Origin: Apoda limacodes
Taxonomy: Eukaryota > Arthropoda > Insecta > Lepidoptera > Limacodidae
NCBI GenBank assembly: GCA_946406115.1
Contig: OX291552.1
Location: 5,146,001-5,210,000, forward strand
DNA length: 64,000 nt
Direction: 5' to 3'
In this document: piece by piece, positions 13,401 through 25,400 of the stretch
Layout: every line of letters begins with the position of its first letter
Position numbering within the stretch: the stretch's first letter is position 1
Position numbers and translations under genes: made by a program
The notes under the pieces: generated by a model
Database searches by the model: none
What the model was told of the DNA's origin: nothing
Seen by the model: only the letters and a program-made list of their open reading frames with translations

Positions 13401-16400
13401 GAATTTCTTAATTCTCCAATTTACATTCAACTCAATTAGGTACTCTAAGATTACAAATGTAAATATATTTTACATACTAATAAGTGAATGTTAGACCAGT
13501 GTAATAACTTTACGTGATATAGTTATAAGTATATTATAAGTTAATTTAATTATAAAAGTTAAGGGAGATGAAATATTTTCACTGTTCTGTTGCATCCTAG
13601 TTCGTAATTTTGTTTTATATTCATATTTTTGTACTCAGACGTCATTATATGCGTCACTTATTGTATCATAACTTATCGTATCTTATAAGTCTTATCTGTG
13701 TATCTTATCTGATTGTAGGGACCTGAAACTTGGAAGGTGTGTTCTTTGTATGACGTAGGCATCCAATAAGATAAGGTTTTACTAAAAGGGTGAAGTGCGA
13801 GTCGGATTCACGCAATAAGGGTAAACCGATTGTAATAAAATTTTGGTAAGTTCTTGTGCACACGCCGGGGAAGGTTTCTAAATTAGTACAACCCTATTAG
13901 GTTGTTTTAAAGAAAGAAACAACGTTCGCCGGTTCAGCTATATTTATATAAAAGAAGTAATTGACTGGCTGACTGACTAATCGATAAATGAACAGCTGAA
14001 ACCGCTGTGTCTAGAAGCGTGACATTTTGCACAAACGTTCTTTAAATGAAGTAAGTTTGCACTAAGAAAGGATTTTTGGAAATTAATCCCCTAAGGGGAT
14101 AAAATATGGGTTGGCAGTTTATATGGAAATGGCTAAAACTTGGCTTTAACGTTAAAAATTAAGATTCACGTGATTCACCGTTTTTGAAAAATTATTCTCT
14201 AGACGGCAAAATAGAGGATAAAAATGTGTATTCCGATGTTATTGTATGTAAACAGGCACAGGCAATTTTGCCAATTAGACAACAAAAAAATGCTAATATC
14301 TCGTTACCGGCCCTTCTCAGTTCAACGCTTGGGTTGTCAAAGTCAAAGTCAAAAGTCAAAATGGTTTATTCAAATAAGGATTTTACAATCACTTTTGAAT
14401 CGTCAAAGTTATAAAATATTATTTTTTGAACCCTCCCACCTTCCCGCCGGTTCACAATGTTGTTGATTTCTACCGAGAAGAATCCGGCAAGAAACTCGAT
14501 AGTTACTCTTTTAAAAACACTTAAATAAACTAAAATACAATTAATGTTTTAAATAAAAGATTTTTAGTCGTACAATTTTATGTTATTTCCATTTTAATTT
14601 GGTTTACCTATGCATCCTGTAATTGAGCATCATCAGTCCCAAAGATTTTTATCATTTACATAGTCTGAAATATTGTAATATGCCTTTTTACAAAGTACCT
14701 GCTTGATAAAAGATTTAAATTTACTTATTGATAGATTTTGAATTTTATTGGGAACTTTGTTGTAAAAGTGTATACATTGCCCCATAAAAGAGTTACTTAT
14801 TTTGTGTAGACGTGTATCATGCACCAACAGCTTATTTTTACAAAATTGTGGAATGAGCTCCCTGCCAAGGTTTTCTCTAAGGACTATAGTATGGGGTTCT
14901 TCAAGAAAGACGTTATTGTATTTTTCAAGGGTCGGCAACGCACGAGTGATACTTCTTGTGTTGCGAGCGTCCATAGGCCACTCTGACCGCTTACCATCAG
15001 ACAGACCGTGTGCTTGTCTGCCACCTTAATGGTATAAAAAAAAAGTTCACAATATAGCATACAATACCTTTGTAAAAAATTCTTGATCAGGGCACAATTC
15101 AGCTTAGCTTTGCTTCGGGGGATTAAGAGAGTTGGGTTTCATATTTTCCAAATGAAAGTGTCCCCAAGGAACCTAATTAACATAAACTTTAAAACACTCC
15201 ATTCGTTTAGTGAGAGTATTATAAGCGGAACCCCCCGCATAGGTATCATAGTACCGAGTAAAACCTATACAAGGAACCCGACTCGAGCTGCTCGCGCACT
15301 TTGTTTGCGGCATTCAGACGGTTCGGTCGGACTACTCGGTACACGTAATCGCGTAGGGAATCGCAATCACTTTTCCTAGTTTCAAGTTCAGAGAGTAGTC
15401 ACGTACCGCGCCGTAGTTGACGTCATTATCGGGGTTAACTGCGTTATTCGCCACGTCGTTGTCGTTGCAGTCACACTAGTACCGATCGCTCGTTGGACTG
15501 TTCGTCGCGTCGGCGATCCGACAGTCGATCGCATCGATTGCGTCAACTTCGCCGCCGAAATCGTAACCGGCATAGGGAGCGTCGTACTAGAACGCCGCGT
15601 TTGGCTACTACAATACCAGCTATGATACCGTCGAGGCTGTTTTGCAAAACAAAATTCTGAGTCACGTCACCGAGCCGACGTTAAATTTGCAAAGAGATTT
15701 CGTCTACCCGCGATAATGACCTCATTGTGGCCTTAACTCAGGGCATACCGGTGGACATTTTGATTGATAGTAGGTCCACTATTTCACAGCTTTCGTCATC
15801 AATGCTGAAAAACTTTCATTGCACGCGTAAACTGTCGTAAATCAACTTTTCGAATATTGAAAGGTCTGGGTGGCCAAGAAATTGAAAGTACGTCTTATGT
15901 CACTTTACCGGGCGAGTTGGACGGTAAAACTTTAGAAGTTAGCCTACTTATTGCATATACAGGCTAATTGCATATTAACTATCGACCTTCCATAAATTCA
16001 CTTTTGCCGGTGATATCCTGGTCTAAGTTGATGACGCATTGATTTTCAGTGAGTTGGTTCTTTTACCAGAGGTTCTTACGGTATTGGTAAAATGATCCTT
16101 CCTGACGCAGGGGATAGAATACTTAGGCCGCAGTATTAGTCGAGGTCAGGTACGGCCGAGCTATAATAAAGTCAAAATGTAAAGCAGGAATTCATGGGCT
16201 TAGCCAGCTATTTCAGACGCTAAATAACTGGCTCCAAGGTCTGGTTGTAAGGTGATTTAAATTGTTATGTTTTTATTTTAATTTACACTTCTGATGCTAA
16301 AAGTATATTATCTTAACTTAAAATTGTTCCAGTAATTGTGACCAAGCTCGCCTTCTAGCGGTTACATTGAAGGAGTCTGGTTCTTGGTTAAATGCGGTCC

Positions 16401-19400
16401 CATCTCCAAATCTTGGCACATTGCGTTCGTGGACATCTTCTTTATCCCTGTCGGGTAAAAGAGGTGCGGGTGTCGGGGTAAAGACTGACGTTTTAACCCA
16501 TGACCCGGGTGAGTCTCGAGGGTAAATGCACCCTTGGTAATTTTATAGAGAGGCCGGCGTGCCAGACACGATCAAAGGCCTTTTCGATGTCGAGAAAGAC
16601 CCCGACCGTGTACCTGCCTTTGTTCAGCTCAAAGGCCATATGGTGTAAGACACAAGTAAGCTGAAGAGTGGTGCTATGATTACTTCTAAAACCAAACTGT
16701 TCTGGCCTTAGATTGATAAAAGGTATATATACCCTTTTCAATCAAAGACGTTCGAACAGTTAAGCTATGTTAGAAAGTAACGTCTTACCAGGCTTCAGTA
16801 TGGCAATAATTTTGCCTGTCCTCCAGGGCGTGCGAAAGAAACCTGTGCGCAGGGTCCCATTAAAAATACGGGTTAAGGCCACAAGACCTTTTATAGGCAA
16901 CATTAATAAGACCGTGTTCGGAACACCGTCCGGGCCGGGGGATTTCTTTTTATTTAAAAAAGATATAAATTTTTTACCTCCTTAGGGGAGATAAAATCAT
17001 CACCTCTAATTGGGGCGGTGGGGTTGTAAAGGAGCTGTTGTATTCGCTCCTCGACCAATGTTGTGTGGGCGTGGTCGACAATGGGGTTAGGCTTAAATTG
17101 ATCCTGGAAGTGGTCCGCTAGTAATCCCGCCCGTTCCTCAGCTACAGTACAGACGGTTACCTAGCGTGTCAACAAGGGGGTGTATGGGTGCAGGGGTGTT
17201 GGTCATGCAGCGAGCTAAACGATAAAGAGCGGTATCGTTGTCGCTGGCTTTTGAGATAGTATTATCCCAAGACCATTTCCGATAAAGCGAAATTTGGTGC
17301 GGTCACTACTTAATTTATTTAGCTCTTTTTTGATTGACGGGCAACGAGTTCGGCACCACAGTTTGCGAAGCTCTCGTTTTTGGTTAAGTTTATTACGGAG
17401 ATGTACCGGTAACCGAGGCTGTCTTGGCAGCCGTGGTGCACTGGACAAGTGCGGAAGAGATAGCTGCGGTGAGCGATTGGGTGGCTGTTTCCACTTCCTG
17501 TGGGGTACACAGGCCACCGGGAGGGAGTTTTAATGAGCTCAGTAGTTTTTGATATGTTGTCCAGTCCGTGAAGTTTTTCGGTTGTGGTAAAAGTTTATCC
17601 CTAATAGAAACTCCGAGGACCAGTAAAATTGTGAGTTGTTGCGAATCAATGTCATGGAGGGTTTCTAACGAGATGGGCCAATTAATATTACGGGCTAGTG
17701 TAGTACTTCCGGTTGTCATGAATCCTTAGAGGGATAGTGAGTGGGGGAGCCGGGACCAATTACAACGTAATTGTGCGCCTCGGCGTCGATTTTCCAATCT
17801 CTACCTTCTTTGAATGAAATTCTTGAGCCCCATTGTCGGTGTTTGGCGTTAAAATCGCCGAGTATGATTGTGGGCGTGTTGTCGGACATAATGTTTGTAA
17901 TATCACCAGAAATAAAAGGCACCTTAGGTTGTTTATAGGACGCGTAAACCTTGAGATCGGTTTTACCGACTCTTAGTTTGGTACCTATCGCTCGAGTTGA
18001 AACAAAACTTGGCAGGGGTAAACTTTCATGGACAAGGTTCCTACGAATTAGCACTGCTGTGCCCCTGTAAGCGATGTTATTTATGGCGTTTATTTCGTCC
18101 CGCCTGTAGACGAAATGGGGGTCTCCAGTCGAGCGACAGTGGCGAAAGCCATATTGCCGGTCGCTGACCAGGTCGTGTTTTTTTAGATATTTTAGAAGCT
18201 GTGTGTTGATCACACATAATAGCGATAGGCCTGTAATTCAATAGATCTGATCTATCGCCCCTTTTGGGCACCGCTGGACATTCGCAGTCCCACATCAAGA
18301 AAAAATTGCCTAGTATGGTAATAATAAATAGCTCTTCTGTTTCAATAGCTTGGCCTAAAACCAACGCCAAAATGTTTCTTGGAATGACGAAAAGGTATTT
18401 AGGTTTTGAGGTATTTAGGCAAGTCGGAATTCTAAATGCGCAAAGTCCGGCGCACACTTAGCAAGTTCTTTGTTTAACACAGTGGTTTTTAAATTCGGCT
18501 ATCATAAATTCGATTGAAGAATTGAAACTAAAGACAGAAAGTTACCCAAAATCCCAAGTCTATAATTAAAAGTGACGTAGACTACATCCAAGTCCATGAC
18601 ATGAGCAGGGTCATAGAATACTGCTTCGCCCATCACAAAATATCCTCCGTAGATGTAAGTGATAACAGGCATTGCAGAATGTTCATCAAGTTGTGGAGTA
18701 AACACGTTGATATAAAGGCAATCCTCATCACCTGAAATAGAAACAACCATTTAAAACACAGCTTTATAGGATATTAGACTGGGCAGGTAGATTTTAATGG
18801 ACGCTTTTAAGCTGAAAAATAATTTTCTTTAACTCATATTTAGCAAATTAACCTGACCTTAGAAATCTACTTGGCAGTCAATAACCGGCTAAATGCGAAT
18901 CATAATCGAGCAAAGAGGGTTCTGTACTGAAACAAAACGCAACAGCCCGACTTGCACTCAACTGATTTTGACGTAAACGCTTTAAAATCACACCGAAACA
19001 TAAGGGTAAGGTACAGAAATGTGAACCGTAACAAAATGGTCTATATTATCTTGCCTTAACAAATACGAAACTTTAGTCTCAGAGACGTTAATACGGTGTC
19101 ATTATTTAGCTAATATAAACTCAAACTTTTTTATTCAAATAGACTTTTAAACAGCACTTTTGAATCTTCAGTATAATTATTAATTTAAGAAATTACCACC
19201 GGTTCGGAATGATTTACTACCAAGAAGAACCGGCAAGAAACTCAGCAGTTAATCTTTTATATTTTTTCAACTTCATATTAAAATACATTATAGCCTTACA
19301 CTAGGTAATAACATTACATACAATGTTTTACTTTAAAAAATATTATAAATGCCTCAATACAAATCATTGAAGTTCTAACTTTTCCAAGCATTTTTATCAT

Positions 19401-22400
19401 TTATGTATTCATTAACTTTGTAATAGCTTTTTTGGAACTACTAATTTATCCTTACTCCTTGTATTAACACTGTGTAGGTTACTATTTTTAGCAAAAAATG
19501 TAATTTTTTTTGTATATACATCATACACGCGAAGATATTGGCAAGGGACAGTTAAAAAATCAGTTTCCTTAAGTAGTTCCTTATAAGAAATTCGAGGTCC
19601 TAATTTAAAGATTGACCGTTCTGCTCTGTTTTGCAACACTGTATTAATACAGACATTAGACTGTTATTTATTTCATATAACGCAAAAAAACATATACAAC
19701 ACCGATACAAATCATAGTTAATTTTGGGGTTTTTATATCATGGGTGTCGTAATGTATCATGGGTATCGTAATGTATCATGGGTATCGTAATGTATCATGG
19801 GTGACGGAATGCTTTTTTTTTTTTTTTCTTCTGAGCTGACTATGCAGTTGGCTGTTGCAGCCATTAGTGCTTCACCGGGCTTTTGGGGTGAGACTCTGAA
19901 GGAGCCTCAGCCCATATAGCGCCCAACGCTCAAGGGCTCCCCGCGGTAGAAGCTGCGGCTTGGGTTGTCGCTCTCGGGGGCGTCCCTTCGACCGGCCGAA
20001 GGTGAGTCACCGCCAGGAGGGGAGTTCCCCGTTACGCGGGTACGGTTGCGATTGAGTGGGGGCGAGAAGCGCCCCGGCACTCTTTGATACCTAGTATATC
20101 CTTGTGGGCGCCGACGAACCCGGGGACGTCGGCGTCATGTTTGGAGGGAGGCCCTATTCGGGGAGGTCGAAGAGACTAATCTCGCTATCCGGACAGCGAG
20201 ATCGTCATCTGGGGCCGTTAGTACGTGCCGAGGCCGCCTAACTATAGTTTTACAACCGTGACCGGGTCGATCGGGGGGATGACACGTTGTGGATTGCACA
20301 ATTAATCGATTCGGGATCGGAATGCAATGTGACAAATGGACGTCGCTCAGCATGTGCTGTTTTCCAATTGCGAGGCTCAGCTCGCGGCGCAGTCGAACTA
20401 TTTAACATGTTATGATAGTTATATAATTTGAATTGAAATAAATAATTTCATAACAATATGATTTAGGGTTTTGCAGTTATATAAGATTAAACATTTTATA
20501 GCCTTATGTTTCATTTATCTTATTACTAATTTAATCTACCTATAGGTTTTTTTACTTTAAATTATTTATTTTTGGAATTTTATTTATTATTAAAATTAAA
20601 TTATATAAAATATTTAATTGATATTGCCTTAAGTATGTTGTAATAACTCTCGCGTCTGCAGGTATATCCTTTTGGTAATTTAATAATTTATATCTAAATT
20701 TAAAAACACCAAATGATAAACAAGTGTTTCCAAGCGGGGGCGGCAAGTTATTCCACCATTTGGTAGCGGCATATCTAAAGCTACCACGGAAAGCGGTTCT
20801 ACAGTGATGAGGCATACTGAGGGATGCACTTTCTGATCTAATCGCTCTGAGATTGTTGAAAACAGCTCGCCACTTAAGTTTCTCATACAGGTACTTTGGA
20901 TGACCCGAGCGAACAATACCAAACAGTAATGTGGCCAGTTGAAGCTGTCTACGCAGGGTCATCTTAAGGGTGTTTCCGCTATTGAAATATGGTGTGATGT
21001 ATTTTGTAGCAGAACCGTGCACAGGCATTTTGGACTCTTTGCACAATTCTTTTCGTGCGCGCTAAAGATCGAGGGCCATAAACAACGTAGTCTGCGTACC
21101 CTAGCAAAGAAAGTATTAAAGAGTCACAGAACTGAACACGATGATTTACGCTGCAGAATATCAGTTGCCTTACTCCAAAGCAAAATGCCATTTGACATGA
21201 CGGACTGGAAATAGCTAAAGTCGACCAAGCGACATCTGTAAGCTGCCTAAATTTGCTAAATGCAGAGGCAGCTGAACTAAGTTTCCCTGCAAGAACTGAG
21301 ATGTGAGGGTTCTCTTCAGCCTAAACTAGCAAAACTAGAAAAACTGTTGAGTCGAATAGTTCTATTTCTTCTCCGTTTAAGGATAATTTTGTACTTATGT
21401 TTCTGACATTTGGTATCATAAATTTTAAACACTTAGTTTTTTGACGTGAACCTGTAAAAATTGCACTACTTACTTCGTCAAAATTAGTTTTATTTCTGTC
21501 AACTTTAAATAAAAGAGCAGTGTCATCTGCAATAAGTACTATCTTGCACAGCTTCACCACAAAGAAAGGCAATTTATTTAAATTAAAAATAATAAAGGAC
21601 CTAAAACACAACCTTGAGGAACTCCTCATTTTACATCTGAGCCATTGGATTTTACTTCATTAATTTAACTTTCTGCATTCTACTACTTAAAAATGAGGGG
21701 ATAAGCTCAGGAGCCAAATTTGCAATACCATAATGACTCAGTTTTCGTATAAGAGTTTCATGTTGCATGAAATCACAGAGGATATCAATGGCATTTTGTG
21801 ACTCTTCCCAAGCATCAAATATATGTTGTATGAGGGCAACACCTACGTCAGTTGTGGAACGCCCTTTTATAAAACCAAACTGTTGAGGACGAAATAATTA
21901 ATTTAATTTAAAACATTTAAGCATCCGACTGAACATAAATTTTTCAATAATTTTGCTTAAGGCAAGCAGTATAGAGAACGGTCTAAAATTATAAGGATGA
22001 CCTTTACTTCCACTTTTAAAAAGTGGTATTATTTAACTATATTTCATTAAGACTGAGAATATTCCTTCGCTAACAAATATATTAAATATTATGGCTAAGA
22101 TTTGTGCTATAATATTAATAATTCTGCTAAGGACTTTAACTGATATACCCCATAGATCACCAGTTTTTTCTAAGTTAGTAATTTAAATGTCTTTAGAATG
22201 TACTCAAAGGTAATATGATCAAATTTAAATATAGTCTTGCATTTATTTTCATTACATTTTATAAGTAATTCTAAATGTAATGGAGACGAATTTAATGCAT
22301 TCGTTGGAATTGTAGGCATTTCAGTAAAATTTTTCTCAAAAGAGTTAACGTCATCAAGATCTGAATCAATTATTTTTGAATCTTTAGTAAATGAATATTG

Positions 22401-25400
22401 ATTGTCACGCGGTTTAATTTTTCCTGTTTCACTATTTAGTACATTTCCTGAGGCTTTCATTCTATTATCATAATTTTTAATTTTATTATTTGAATGTATT
22501 GATTTTGCAAACATGCACACTTTTTTATATATTTTTGAATACATTTTGACATATTCGGTGAATGTGGGTCTGTAATTATATTATTTCATTTAATACAACT
22601 CATAGAACCTAGTTCGACTTAGGTGTATTCTTACAGTAGCCCAGTTCTTGAATTTCATTTTGTCATTTGGTCTAAAAGTTTTTAACTTTAAAAACTTGCT
22701 CGAACTTATTACTTCAGAAATCAAAAAAATGATTATAAAGATTTTCAGCATTATCATGCAAATTATCAAGTTTTACAAGTGCACATTCATGTCAAATATA
22801 TGCCTGTTCAGTTTAGCAGTGGTGCTTAAAAAATATGGAAAACCGCTTATTATGAACTTACACCTTGTTTTATAATGACTCCAGCAAGGTCCTACTCCCT
22901 GTATGATGTAGTTCTTCTTTATAAATCAACCATCTCCAAACAATAAAACAATTGTTGTCCTTAGTACTATTTCGTTTATTGACAGGTATATTTTTAACAA
23001 TTTGACCAAAGGTAACAACACCTGGTGTACAAATGTTTATCACCGAATGATTCAACCGGTAGCTAAAGAGTGAACCAAAGCTTTTGCCCAGTTTATCTGA
23101 AATTAAAATTAAAATTGCTAGGCAACTGCTTATTGGGGACCAACTGAATGTTTGGCAGGTTTAGCCCTAGGATCTTACTATATGAAACACTGATAAAATT
23201 AAAATCGGTTTGTGACTTGGGTGTGAAGAGGACTGAGATGGAAGAGCACAAGAGTAATTATTTACTAATAAATCGAATCTATCCGCATTATATTTTGTCA
23301 GCTCGCTAATACAACCTTGCATTCACGTTAGGTGTGGCAGACCACGCAGATTGGACAAAGCAGGGGCTCTCTCCTCATTCCACTCACTCACGACTCAGAT
23401 GTGATAACGTGGTAATTCGTAACTGATTTTAATCTTCAAGAATAAAAAAAATATAAATCATACAAGACTCAAAAAGCAAATGCTATTCGATTTTAATGAT
23501 ATTAAGTGCATCTCTTCTAAGTTCTTGTCCACCGCAATCGTAGAAATGCAATAGAGTGTTGTTGAGCCTAAAGCTGTTACTCGGGATAAGTTTAAATTTG
23601 GTAACAATCATAGAAATGCAACAGAGTTTAGTTGAGCCTAAAGCTTTTACTCAGAATTAGTTTCAATTTAGCAACAGTCTTAGAAATGCAATAGAACCTG
23701 AAGCTGTTGGGATTAGTTTCAATTTAGTAACAATCGTAGAAATGCAATAGGGTTTTCTTAAGCCTAAATTTGTAAGTCGGGATTAGTTGCAATTTAGTAA
23801 CAATCGTAGAAATGCAATAGACTTTAGTTGAGCCTGAAGCTGTTAGCCGGGATTAGTTTCAATGTAGTAACAATCGTAAAAATGCAATAGAGTTTATTTA
23901 AGCCTAAAATTATTAGTCGGGATTATTTGAAATTTAGTAACAATCGTAGCAATGTAATAGACTTTAGTTGAGCCTGAAGCTGTTAGCCGGGATTAGTTTC
24001 AATGTAGTAACAATCGTAGAAATGCAATAAAGTTTATTTAAGTCTAAAATTATTAGTCGGGATTAGTCGCATTTTAGTAACAATCGTAGCAATGTAATAG
24101 ACTTTAGTTGAGCCTGAAGCTGTTACCCGGGATTAGTTTCAATGTAGTAACAATCGTAGAAATGCAATACAGTTTAGTTAAGCCTAAAATTCCTAGTCGG
24201 GGTTAGTTGCAATTTAGTAACAATCGTAGAAATGCAATTGAGTTAATTGAGCCTAAAGTTTTTTGTCGCGAATGATATCAATCTAATAACAATCATAGGG
24301 ATGCAATCGAGTTTAGTTGTGTCATAAGTTGTTAGTCTAAAGTAGTTTTACAATCTCTACCTTCCACATCGATTGCTGCGTATGGATCGTACTGCAGGCA
24401 AGCTGAAGTGTATTTAGTAACGTTCCGGACATCGGACCACGGCATCACAGGCTCAGGGTCCTAAAATAAAAAACATGCACTTTATAGTATCAAAAATTTC
24501 ATAATATAATCTCTATTAGTTGGCTTATAGCAAAGAAAATAAGACAATATTTTCTTAGGCATTAAGTAAAGGTTGGGAAGGTAATATTTTCAAATCTCAA
24601 AAACGCATTAGTACCAATGCGGATAAGGACCAATAAGCTTTACGCATAAAGACAAATACGCGATTGCATTAATACGTGAATGGACCAATGAGCTCTAATC
24701 CTGTTTCCAGGTGCCTTGCCACAACATCTTATAGCGATGCAGTTTAGATGTGCCCCTAGTACCTACTTATTGGAGTTTACTCCTTAAGAAACGATATTAG
24801 GCCCCTGGTATGAAAAAAATATGGGTAGTGAAATCAAGCGTTACTCTTTCATGAGAGAATAACGCTGTCCCATCCCAATGCTTTCTCCACCTATCTCATA
24901 TATTATAATATTATTTATTTTTTTGAGAGAGAAAAAGAAAAAGCGGTAGTTTCTTTACAGAAGTGATAAATCTCATCAAGATCTTTATTTCGGATGACAA
25001 CTATCAAACTAGAGAAGGCTATATAACTTCAAATATTGATCGTGGACAAGTAGTTTCTTGACGGTAGTAATATACCTTATTAACATCTTTATTTCAGATG
25101 ACAGCTGTCAAAATAGAGAGGGTCCGACCTCCGAACTATTGACCTTAGACTAGCAGTTTTCTTTCATAAATAACAGATCCCATCAATATTTTTATTTCAG
25201 ATGACAGATGTCAAATTAGGAAGGGCTATATCTCGTTATATATTGATCGTAGACTAGTTGTTTCTTTACATAAGTGATAGATCTCATCAAGATCTATATT
25301 ATATTAATTTTATTATTAAATTATTTTATTAAACACTGGCAGTTTATATTCTAGGAACTATAGAAGTTAATTTTAATTTTTAAAAACTTAGAGCATTTCA

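Noticed and set aside
17716..18213. A 165-codon protein combining RT and endonuclease pieces as a new gene
   Set aside because: The two halves are recognisable parts of two LINE families in the wrong order for any LINE; a fused fragment, reported as a junction only.
22170..22544. Independent small gene of 124 codons
   Set aside because: Matches the pre-RT segment of the family D LINE and is contiguous with its RT pieces.
23535..24359. Regular repeats suggesting a CRISPR array
   Set aside because: Units are directly adjacent 70-bp monomers without unique spacers, in a eukaryotic intron; it is a satellite.
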